NCBI GenBank assembly: GCA_937895305.1
Contig: CALAXS010000681.1
Location: 1-5,100 of the forward strand
Reading direction: 5' to 3'
Source: an uncultured bacterium
GTDB taxonomy: Bacteria > Hydrogenedentota > Hydrogenedentia > Hydrogenedentales > JAEUWI01
Length of the DNA: 5,100 bases
The translations under genes were made by a program, and so were the position numbers. The notes below the pieces were generated by a model that did not search any database, was not told the origin of the DNA, and worked only from the letters and a program-made list of their open reading frames with translations. Of the stretch, positions 1 through 5,100 are shown piece by piece; within the stretch, counting starts at the first letter, position 1, and each line of letters begins with the position of its first letter.

Positions 1-1496
1 TAGCCGTGCTCTACGATGAGCTTTACATATTCTTCCTGATATTTCGCATCGCCTGTAATGGCATAGGTAGTTTTCAGAAATGACAGTAGCTGGAGCGAAC
101 CTAACCCATTTTCGAGAAAGTGTGTGGGGTCGTCGTTCAAATCGGCTGGACTCCAACGCCCCCAGTGCGTCGCTTCCCCATCCCAATCGAGGAGTTCGTA
201 GCCATTCTCAATGATATGATCCATGAGCGCAGCGGTCTGTTTTCGGATAAGGGCCAGCTCGTCTTTATCATGTTGCGCGATATGGCGCCAGTAGCTGTAG
301 AGTGCAAAAAAATGCCCATCGATTTCATCGTTGGACGTATCGGTTTGCCAATAAAGCCCCTCTATACTGGAAGGTCGCCACCGCTCTCGCTTGTCTACGC
401 GTGTCTCATCCTTCACTGCTTCACGGCGGGGTGCGCCGATACTTTCCGGTATGACGGTACGTGCGGGGGAGCCGGGCATACCAGTCGCATTTTGAAGTTG
501 ATAAATGGCGTGCATACTTTCGCGGGCAGAGGCTTTGTGATCTTCGCGACCCGTTGTAGCATACGCCAGCGACAGGGCCGTCACATGCCAGGAAGTCCAG
601 AGCCCGTCATTGGCATCGTCCAGGGTATAGGCCACGGTAGGATTCAGTGGGTCATCCAGCACCGATTCCACTACGAGACCCAGGCGACGATGAAAACGAT
701 TCATCCGTGCTTCGATTTTTTCTGCTTTCTGAGCGAGGGTGTGTTCCATGGTGTCAATGCAGGAGATGCCTGTAGCGGTCTGGAGGTACACGGGCATACC
801 GCCCGGAGCCGTTGCAATGGCACTCACTGCATCATCTATCAGGTAGCGTCCTCCCGCACGATAAAACCACTGGCGACCTTCTTCGTAGGGACGGTACTGA
901 ATCGCGCCTTTGTTGGTACCTATCCAGAGTCGGTCGTTTTCATCGCAATGCAAAGTCGTTATTTCTTCCACGGGCAGGCCCTCGCGTCCCTGAATATGTC
1001 GCCACGTACCGTCCACCTCCCGCACACTCAGACCCAATGGCGTTGCAACCCAAAGGGCACCACGGGAATCCTCCGCCAGACCGTTAATCACCGTAGACAA
1101 AGGACCGCCCACACCATAGGCTTCGTGTCGTTTCCAGGAACTATTACCGTGCTTTTGAAACAGCCCCGCTGCTGTGCCTCGCCATGTTGCTGTTTCGTTT
1201 TTCTGAGCAGCCAGCAATGCTTTCGCCGTCGCTTCTTCCGCTGTATTCAGTTCCCGACGTATATGCTCTTCAAAGGGCGTGTCCGCCTGGGCCTCATAGG
1301 CCACATCACCCAGCAAGCTCTGCGGGTCATCACTATCCTGCAATGGCCCCAACACATTGGCCAATGGTATAGGCTTCTCTATGGGCATGGGTTCCCGAAT
1401 CCAGGCAGGCAGGTCGGTGGGAATGGTAGTCGTGTTGGCAAATGCTGTTCCCGTTAAAAAAACCACCGCTATATACGCACACTTTTTAATACTCAC
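1..1496 (-). CDS. Exported protein with Reg_prop-type propeller repeats and a helical domain (3' end cut by the window edge)
   Basis: The frame is open from the start codon to the left edge, giving 498 residues with no stop, so the C-terminus is missing. Residues 1-20 form a signal peptide (KK, hydrophobic core, AFA before N21), so the protein is exported. Residues about 117-245 carry two or three beta-propeller repeats of the two-component-regulator type, with the hallmarks GALWVATPLGLS (147-158) and DRLWIGTNKGAI (188-199) and a weaker third copy near 224-247. Residues about 255-498 are helix-rich with the landmarks DDANDGLW (293-300), GMPGSPART (339-347), QTDTSNDEIDGHFF (384-397) and HWGRWSPADLNDDP (444-457). 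From memory the same landmark order occurs in uncharacterised bacterial propeller proteins; an alpha-toroid fold resembling glycosidases is possible but only inferred. No kinase domain is visible in the part present. Start: GTG with AAGGA seven bases upstream; an in-frame ATG at 1520 would add eight residues. It follows the diguanylate cyclase by 28 nt, so co-transcription is likely. Function unknown. Confidence 0.85.
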   Translation of the reverse strand, partial: MSIKKCAYIAVVFLTGTAFANTTTIPTDLPAWIREPMPIEKPIPLANVLGPLQDSDDPQSLLGDVAYEAQADTPFEEHIRRELNTAEEATAKALLAAQKNETATWRGTAAGLFQKHGNSSWKRHEAYGVGGPLSTVINGLAEDSRGALWVATPLGLSVREVDGTWRHIQGREGLPVEEITTLHCDENDRLWIGTNKGAIQYRPYEEGRQWFYRAGGRYLIDDAVSAIATAPGGMPVYLQTATGISCIDTMEHTLAQKAEKIEARMNRFHRRLGLVVESVLDDPLNPTVAYTLDDANDGLWTSWHVTALSLAYATTGREDHKASARESMHAIYQLQNATGMPGSPARTVIPESIGAPRREAVKDETRVDKRERWRPSSIEGLYWQTDTSNDEIDGHFFALYSYWRHIAQHDKDELALIRKQTAALMDHIIENGYELLDWDGEATHWGRWSPADLNDDPTHFLENGLGSLQLLSFLKTTYAITGDAKYQEEYVKLIVEHG

Positions 1497-1502
1497 TGCT
1501 TT

Positions 1503-1508
1503 TTCCTT
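1503..1508 (-). promoter_or_regulatory. Ribosome binding site selecting the GTG start of the propeller gene
   Basis: On the minus strand AAGGAA precedes the GTG at 1496 with AAGGA ending seven bases before it. The competing in-frame ATG at 1520 would place this motif inside the coding sequence and give the signal peptide an extra MPLFKEKA extension. The GTG is therefore preferred. Confidence 0.6.
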
Positions 1509-1524
1509 AAATAAAGGCATCGGC

Positions 1525-2346
1525 TCAATCTACGGCATCGGCAGAAACAACACGGTTCCGCCCCTCTTCCTTGGCCTGATACAGAGCGCGATCCGCAGCC
1601 TGTAGAAAAGATGCTGCATCCTGGATATCATCATTCATGGTCGCCACACCAAGGATTACAGTGCAATCAAGATTGAGATCGCCTGCACTGAATTTGTAGT
1701 TTTCAATTACTTCGCGCAAACGTTCCGCCAGCAGCATAGCCGCCTTATTGTCAGAGCTTGGTAAAATGAGCGTCATCTCTTCACCACCATAGCGCGCTGC
1801 TATGTCCGTATCACGCGCGTTATCCCTGATGATACGCCCCATAGCCCGGAGCACTTCATCCCCGGCATCATGACCATGGGTATCGTTCACCGCCTTAAAA
1901 TGATCGATGTCCAGCATGATGAGGGAAAGGGTCAGGGCATATCGCTTGCTCCGCCCCAACTCGCGCTTCAACACTGAATCCAGGTGCCGACGGTTATAGA
2001 GACCTGTCAGGGCATCCGTAATATTCTCCTGCTCAAGCCGGGCAATGTGCCGCACATCCTCAACGGTTTGCTGCGCCAGGTAGCATACCAGCAACACAAA
2101 CAATGCACCTGCAAAAAATATTACAGACACTACATAGCTTGGTGGCGTTGCCGGATTCAGGGAAAGGACGCCATAACCTGCATACCCGAGTATGAACAGA
2201 TATATCATTACCTTTAGAATACGCCAGAACTGGCGGTTTCGCGATTCCGGTAATTCTTCGATGATTCGCCGCGCAGGAATTAATGCGCCACACTGAATAG
2301 CCAACCCGAATAAAATCAGCGTACAATTTACTATCAGATGAACCAT
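1525..2346 (-). CDS. Membrane-anchored diguanylate cyclase (GGDEF domain, GGEEM active site)
   Basis: This 273-residue protein should make cyclic di-GMP from two GTP at the inner face of the cytoplasmic membrane. Residues 4-23, 46-62 and 71-92 look like three membrane helices; the Arg-rich stretch 26-45 between the first two and the loop NPATPP between the last two fit an N-out, C-in topology. A short linking helix (93-108) leads into the GGDEF domain, which begins with DALTGLYNRR (111-120), continues with LDIDHFKAVND (145-155) and GHDAGDEVL (158-166), has the active-site loop GGEEM (187-191) and closes with ADRALYQAKEEGRN (251-264). RDTD (178-181) sits five residues before GGEEM, the position of the allosteric inhibitory I-site, so product inhibition is expected. 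The fifth loop residue is Met instead of the usual Phe; the catalytic GGEE is kept. No separate sensor domain is present. The gene lies 105 nt after the DUF481 gene and 28 nt before the propeller gene. Its Shine-Dalgarno GAGGAG is unusually far (12 nt) from the ATG. Confidence 0.93.
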   Translation of the reverse strand: MVHLIVNCTLILFGLAIQCGALIPARRIIEELPESRNRQFWRILKVMIYLFILGYAGYGVLSLNPATPPSYVVSVIFFAGALFVLLVCYLAQQTVEDVRHIARLEQENITDALTGLYNRRHLDSVLKRELGRSKRYALTLSLIMLDIDHFKAVNDTHGHDAGDEVLRAMGRIIRDNARDTDIAARYGGEEMTLILPSSDNKAAMLLAERLREVIENYKFSAGDLNLDCTVILGVATMNDDIQDAASFLQAADRALYQAKEEGRNRVVSADAVD

Positions 2347-2348
2347 AA

Positions 2349-2410
2349 CAAAAAAGGGCTCCTCTACCGTGTCCTGTCTTTAAACACTAAACCTATTTGC
2401 CCCTTTTTTG
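2349..2410 (-). repeat. Perfect 10-bp inverted repeat flanking the cyclase ribosome binding site
   Basis: The arms are CAAAAAAGGG (2349-2358 on the plus strand) and CCCTTTTTTG (2401-2410), with 42 bases between them. In the minus-strand transcript the A-rich arm comes first; the second arm, GCCCUUUUUUG, starts at the last G of the Shine-Dalgarno GAGGAG and ends two bases before the cyclase AUG at 2346. The G-rich arm can also gain an outer C-G pair with one bulged G. This could be a leader hairpin affecting cyclase translation, an A-tract/U-tract type terminator or attenuator between the DUF481 and cyclase genes, or chance. The loop is long and the stem is AU-rich, so function is uncertain. 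No convincing promoter for the cyclase was seen in this gap. Confidence 0.45.
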
Positions 2411-2451
2411 CGACTCTACACCCATAGCTGACGGATTTACAAATTAAGCCG

Positions 2452-3636
2452 CTACTTTCCGCCAAACCCATAACTTACCCCGGTAATCAATGTGTGGTCC
2501 CATTCGTCTACGCTGCTATCGCTGGCATGGGAATCGTACTCACTGAGTAGAGAGAACTGGAGTTTCATGGATTGGGTGAGGGGGGTACTGAGACCGAAGG
2601 TATTACTGAGCCGGAATTCGCCGAAGTCTTCTATGCTGGGGATAAGCACCAGATCTTCTGTGAGGGTAGCTTTTTCAAAAAGGGTTTGTTCATAAGACAG
2701 GGCGAAACGTGCAGCGAGATAGTCGTTACTACGTCCATCGTAATCCGCCAGAGGATACAGGTAGAGCCTAAAGTTCTTCTGCACATTGGAGATGAGATTG
2801 CCATTAACAACCCCCAACGAGAGGGTATTGATAGCGGCCTGCAATCCTGTGGTGGCCTGTGCACGGTTACTCGCCTTGAGGGCATCTTTTCCTGCGGGGG
2901 TATAGGGTGCCCACTCTTCCCAGGTCTGCTGTATACCGATTTCAGTGGACAGGCTGCGCTTGTCGTTCTTAATCCAGTCATAGCCCACACCCGTTGCCAC
3001 AACAAAACGGTTGTCCAGCTTGCGACCATCATCCTGTTCCGCACTGCCGAGAATGTACCAGTAGAGTTTCTCTCTGGGGTAAAGCTGAAATTTACCTTCG
3101 CCTTTATAGCGACGTGTGGAGAGGGTGGATTCCACTTCACCATAGGCTGCAAAAGCGGAGAGGGTGAGTTTGTTCTTTTCCTTCTCGCGAATCGCTTCCG
3201 CGGTCAGGGTCGCATCCATGGTATCGGTATTCCCGGAGCGAAGGGTAGCCCCGGCCACAACCGTACCGGACCATGCTTTGGGTACCTCGGGTGCTTCGGG
3301 GACCGTATAGATCCCGGCGACCTGCTCCAGCGCAAGGTCGCTGAGGCCTTCACTGGTTTCCAGCAGTTGCTTGCCTTCTTCCACCACCAGCCGGGCCTCG
3401 ACAGGTGCCTCAGCTGTTTCGATAAGCAGGACCCGTGCATCGACGGTTTCGATAGACGCAATACCTGTGCGTTGAATGGGGATGGTACCGGCGTATTCCG
3501 TCGTGACGACCACTTTCATATCGTCAAAGTCGGTGATGGTGCCGGAGATCTTGTCGCCGTTATTCAAGGTCACGGTATCGCCATACGCAATACCTGATAC
3601 AACCAACATCAATATGCAAAGCAACTTCTTCATCAT
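2452..3636 (-). CDS. DUF481 (YdiY-like) outer-membrane barrel protein with N-terminal SH3/LSM-like domain
   Basis: The 394-residue product starts MMKKLLCILML and has a signal peptide with probable cleavage after AYG (residues 17-19). Residues 20 to about 110 form a small beta domain of the kind often found before DUF481: TVTLNNGDKISGTIT (21-35), EYAGTIPIQ (47-55) and the I-S-I-E-T strand (60-64) fit an SH3/LSM-like barrel. A Pro/Glu linker (YTVPEAPEVPK, 110-120) leads to a C-terminal region (about 122-394) rich in alternating beta-strand patterns, including the SGNTDTMDA motif (134-142) near its start, as in DUF481 proteins such as E. coli YdiY, described as putative salt-induced outer-membrane proteins. 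The molecular role is unknown. The C-terminus ends YGFGGK, not with the terminal aromatic residue common in outer-membrane barrels. A longer frame back to a TTG at 3711 overlaps mutY and lacks a ribosome binding site. The real start is ATG 3636 or 3633, seven or ten bases after the mutY stop, which implies translational coupling. Confidence 0.88.
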   Translation of the reverse strand: MMKKLLCILMLVVSGIAYGDTVTLNNGDKISGTITDFDDMKVVVTTEYAGTIPIQRTGIASIETVDARVLLIETAEAPVEARLVVEEGKQLLETSEGLSDLALEQVAGIYTVPEAPEVPKAWSGTVVAGATLRSGNTDTMDATLTAEAIREKEKNKLTLSAFAAYGEVESTLSTRRYKGEGKFQLYPREKLYWYILGSAEQDDGRKLDNRFVVATGVGYDWIKNDKRSLSTEIGIQQTWEEWAPYTPAGKDALKASNRAQATTGLQAAINTLSLGVVNGNLISNVQKNFRLYLYPLADYDGRSNDYLAARFALSYEQTLFEKATLTEDLVLIPSIEDFGEFRLSNTFGLSTPLTQSMKLQFSLLSEYDSHASDSSVDEWDHTLITGVSYGFGGK

Positions 3637-3640
3637 TAAT

Positions 3641-3646
3641 TTCCTA
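3641..3646 (-). promoter_or_regulatory. Ribosome binding site of the DUF481 gene, overlapping the mutY stop codon
   Basis: The minus strand reads TATAGGAAATTAATGATG. The mutY stop TAG (3646-3644) shares its AG with the Shine-Dalgarno AGGAA, which stands four to seven bases before the tandem ATG codons at 3636 and 3633. Ribosomes ending mutY would be positioned to start the next gene. Confidence 0.7.
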
Positions 3647-4705
3647 TAGTAAATCGATAAACTTGTGGTTCCCCTTGGGGAAAGCGTAGTCAGAAAACGC
3701 ATCGCGCTCAACCCATTTCAATTCGCTATGGGTTTTGGCCTTCACCTTGCCCCTAATAATACGACATCGGTATACGTTGAGGGTAACTTTGAAGTGGGTA
3801 TAAGCGTGATTCACCATAGAGACCATGCCCCCCACTTTGACCGAAACCCCCAATTCTTCCTGGCATTCCCGCTCCAATGCCTGTTGGTGGGTCTCACCTT
3901 TCTCCACTTTACCACCAGGGAACTCCCAGAGTCCCCCGAGCATGCCTTCGGGAGGACGCTTTCCCAGCAGGTACAATCCCGCCTCATCCTGAATAACCGC
4001 CACCACGATTTCCTTGTGGGGGATAGCTTTCTTCGCTTTGCGTATGGGCCGTTCCAGTTGCACCCCGGCCTTGCGGCCTTCACAATATTTATACACGGGA
4101 CAATCGTCGCAGTTGGGTTTTTTGGGCGTGCAGATACGCGCACCCAGCTCCATCATGGACTGGTTAAAATCGCCCGGCGATTTTTGGGGCACCAGTGTCC
4201 CTGCCATATCCCAGAGGTCCCGCTCCACCTCCGTCTCGTCGATACAACGCTCTACATTGAACATGCGTGACAGCACACGCTTTACGTTTCCGTCCACCAC
4301 CGGTACCCGCTCACCAAAGGCGATACTGGCGATGGCCCCGGCCGTGTACTTCCCCACGCCCGGCAAGAGTTGAAGCTCATCGGCCCGCTCGGGAAGTTTC
4401 CCGTTGTACTCCTCCACGATCTTACCCGCAGCCTTATGCAGGTTCCGCGCACGGGTGTAATAGCCCAGGCCCTCCCACAGCTTGAGCACATCATCCACAC
4501 TCGCCGCAGCCAGCTCTTCCACCGTGGGAAACCGCGCCACGAAACGCTCGTAATAGGGCATGCCCTGGTCCACCCGGGTCTGCTGCAACAAAATTTCCGA
4601 TAACCAGATCTTGTAGGGATCCCGCGTCTGACGCCACGGGAGGTCCCGCGCATCTTCCTCAAACCAGGTTAACAATGCGCGGCGTATGGCCGTAGCATGT
4701 TGCAT
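3644..4705 (-). CDS. mutY: A/G-specific adenine DNA glycosylase MutY with a complete Nudix box in its C-terminal domain
   Basis: MutY removes adenine mispaired with 8-oxoguanine, preventing G-to-T transversions. The 353-residue product shows the full family layout: IWLSEILLQQTRV with the catalytic Glu37; a helix-hairpin-helix LPGVGKYTAGA (114-124); the catalytic Asp138 in VVDGNVKRV; and an iron-sulfur loop with Cys192, 199, 202 and 208 spaced C-x6-C-x2-C-x5-C. These positions coincide with those of E. coli MutY, which supports the ATG at 4705 as start; it has GGAAGG seven bases upstream. An in-frame GTG at 4765 lacks such a site and would add 20 unlike residues. Residues about 230-353 form the MutT-like domain that recognises 8-oxoG. 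Unlike most MutYs, it keeps G-x5-E-x7-R-E-C-x-E-E-x-G-V (265-287), with Cys at an aliphatic position, preceded by WEFPGG. Y302-T303-H304 stands where the family has the F-S-H type recognition motif. It appears to be first in the minus-strand operon. Confidence 0.97.
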   Translation of the reverse strand: MQHATAIRRALLTWFEEDARDLPWRQTRDPYKIWLSEILLQQTRVDQGMPYYERFVARFPTVEELAAASVDDVLKLWEGLGYYTRARNLHKAAGKIVEEYNGKLPERADELQLLPGVGKYTAGAIASIAFGERVPVVDGNVKRVLSRMFNVERCIDETEVERDLWDMAGTLVPQKSPGDFNQSMMELGARICTPKKPNCDDCPVYKYCEGRKAGVQLERPIRKAKKAIPHKEIVVAVIQDEAGLYLLGKRPPEGMLGGLWEFPGGKVEKGETHQQALERECQEELGVSVKVGGMVSMVNHAYTHFKVTLNVYRCRIIRGKVKAKTHSELKWVERDAFSDYAFPKGNHKFIDLL

Positions 4706-4712
4706 AAATTTT

Positions 4713-4720
4713 CCTTCCTT
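4713..4720 (-). promoter_or_regulatory. Strong ribosome binding site of mutY
   Basis: The minus strand carries AAGGAAGG, ending seven bases before the ATG at 4705. It decides the mutY start against the upstream in-frame GTG at 4765. Confidence 0.75.
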
Positions 4721-4732
4721 ATCGGGACAGAC

Positions 4733-4761
4733 TTGACATCTGCGTGCAAGCCCACTAAATT
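4733..4761 (+). promoter_or_regulatory. Sigma70-type promoter for the ion-channel gene, placed for a leaderless transcript
   Basis: A perfect -35 box TTGACA (4733-4738) is followed by a 17-base spacer and TAAATT (4756-4761), which matches four of six bases of TATAAT. The expected transcription start six or seven bases downstream falls at 4768, the A of the channel gene's ATG. There is no Shine-Dalgarno sequence in front of that ATG, and an in-frame stop TAA lies at 4756-4758, so no longer reading frame is available. The promoter shares the 62-base gap with the mutY ribosome binding site on the other strand. Confidence 0.6.
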
Positions 4762-4762
4762 G

Positions 4763-4783
4763 CACCTATGAGTACAGTAGGTG
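4763..4783. repeat. Short dyad (CACCTA-N9-TAGGTG) over the channel gene start; possible operator
   Basis: The arms CACCTA (4763-4768) and TAGGTG (4778-4783) are perfect reverse complements nine bases apart and straddle the predicted transcription start and the ATG. The right arm runs into a separate 8-bp palindrome GTGATCAC (4781-4788). A repressor bound here would block RNA polymerase, but six-base arms can arise by chance and no matching regulator is encoded in the window. Confidence 0.3.
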
Positions 4784-5100
4784 ATCACATACCGCAGGAT
4801 TCGCTACGCGAGAAGATCTTCATCATCATCTTCGGGCACGAAACCCCTGCGGGTAAGACCTTTGATATTAGCCTGATCCTGTGCATCATTGCGAGTGTGG
4901 TGGTGGTCATTCTGGACAGTGTGAAAGCAATTCAGGCAGACCACGGCCTATTACTCCAAACTCTGGAGTGGGTCTTTACAGCCATATTTACCGTTGAATA
5001 CCTGTTGCGTATCTATTGTGTCCGCCATCCCTGGCGCTATATGACCAGCTTCTTCGGCATTATTGACCTCCTCTCTATCGTCCCCAGTTTTGTAGGCCTT
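4768..5100 (+). CDS. Voltage-gated potassium-channel-like ion transporter, N-terminal part (cut by the right window edge)
   Basis: The first 111 codons are present and the frame is open at the window end. The sequence matches the start of bacterial six-helix voltage-gated ion channels of the Ion_trans family. An amphipathic N-terminus with the motif HETPAGKTFD (24-33) precedes S1 (about 33-52, ending ILDSV). S2 (about 60-84) contains the characteristic acidic residue in VEYLLRIY (E77, R81). S3 (from about 96) has the conserved Asp100 in GIIDLLSIVPS, typical of voltage sensors. The S4 arginine helix, the pore and the selectivity filter lie beyond the window, so potassium selectivity is inferred from family resemblance only. 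The ATG at 4768 is the only reasonable start: an in-frame stop is nine bases upstream, and the next in-frame start-type codons are GTGs inside S1. It is transcribed divergently from mutY, probably as a leaderless message. Confidence 0.88.
   Translation, partial: MSTVGDHIPQDSLREKIFIIIFGHETPAGKTFDISLILCIIASVVVVILDSVKAIQADHGLLLQTLEWVFTAIFTVEYLLRIYCVRHPWRYMTSFFGIIDLLSIVPSFVGL

Noticed and set aside
120..1457. Plus-strand open frame of 445 codons antisense to the propeller gene
   Set aside because: Its translation has no family-like motifs and is rich in Cys, His, Arg and Gly. The opposite strand is continuously open with a signal peptide and propeller repeats, so this is a shadow.
1497..1520. 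In-frame ATG at 1520 as start of the propeller gene
   Set aside because: The AAGGA motif fits the GTG at 1496, and the ATG would begin five bases after the cyclase stop with no clear ribosome binding site. It is not excluded completely.
2347..2451. c-di-GMP riboswitch in the leader of the cyclase gene
   Set aside because: I could not find the conserved GEMM-type core elements; only the simple inverted repeat is visible.
2572..3597. Plus-strand open frame of 341 codons antisense to the DUF481 gene
   Set aside because: It has low-complexity Gly/Phe/Ile composition without recognisable motifs and no proper start context. The minus-strand gene explains the region.
3637..3711. Upstream TTG start for the DUF481 gene at 3711
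   Set aside because: It would overlap the mutY end by 68 bases and bury the signal peptide. The tandem ATG at 3636/3633 has a good AGGAA site.
3665..4270. Plus-strand open frame of 201 codons antisense to mutY
   Set aside because: It is a shadow of the unambiguous mutY coding sequence.
4706..4765. Upstream in-frame GTG start for mutY at 4765
   Set aside because: It lacks a ribosome binding site and would overlap the channel promoter. Using ATG 4705 aligns Glu37, Asp138 and the four cysteines exactly with E. coli numbering.
1..5100. tRNA, rRNA, CRISPR array, insertion sequence or integrase signatures
   Set aside because: None seen on either strand; intergenic space totals only about 200 bases and is accounted for.

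Overview
The window is gene-dense with near-balanced base composition. It holds four genes on the minus strand (three complete, one cut by the left edge) and one plus-strand gene cut by the right edge. Transcription of the minus block runs from right to left: mutY (4705-3644), a DUF481 outer-membrane-type protein (3636-2452), a membrane-anchored GGDEF diguanylate cyclase (2346-1525), and an exported protein with two-component-type propeller repeats (1496 to beyond base 1). The plus-strand gene, starting at 4768, is the N-terminal part of a voltage-sensor-type ion channel and is divergent from mutY.

The host is a Gram-negative bacterium: the DUF481 protein has a signal peptide and is predicted to be an outer-membrane barrel, and the last minus-strand gene also encodes an exported protein. 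The combination of a DUF481 protein with an N-terminal SH3/LSM-like domain and a propeller plus helical-domain protein recalls PVC- or FCB-type phyla (for example Verrucomicrobia/Kiritimatiellae or Rhodothermia-like lineages). That placement is an impression from family resemblance and no marker gene here settles it. There are no RNA genes, mobile elements or CRISPR arrays.

Gene junctions suggest an operon. The mutY stop codon lies inside the ribosome binding site of the DUF481 gene, with 7 nt between stop and start. The cyclase and the propeller gene are 28 nt apart. Only the 105-nt gap between DUF481 and the cyclase is long, and it contains a perfect 10-bp inverted repeat that encloses the cyclase Shine-Dalgarno sequence and ends 2 nt before its ATG. 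The mixture is DNA repair of 8-oxoguanine mispairs, an envelope protein, c-di-GMP synthesis and an exported protein of unknown role. They need not share a pathway, but the last two could be a signalling pair.

Points worth a second look are: a MutY whose C-terminal domain keeps a complete Nudix box (normally degenerate in MutY); a strong sigma70-type promoter placed so that the channel transcript would begin at its start codon (leaderless); a dyad centred just inside that gene; the inverted repeat at the cyclase start; and the unnamed propeller/helical protein. No wholly new multi-gene system is evident.
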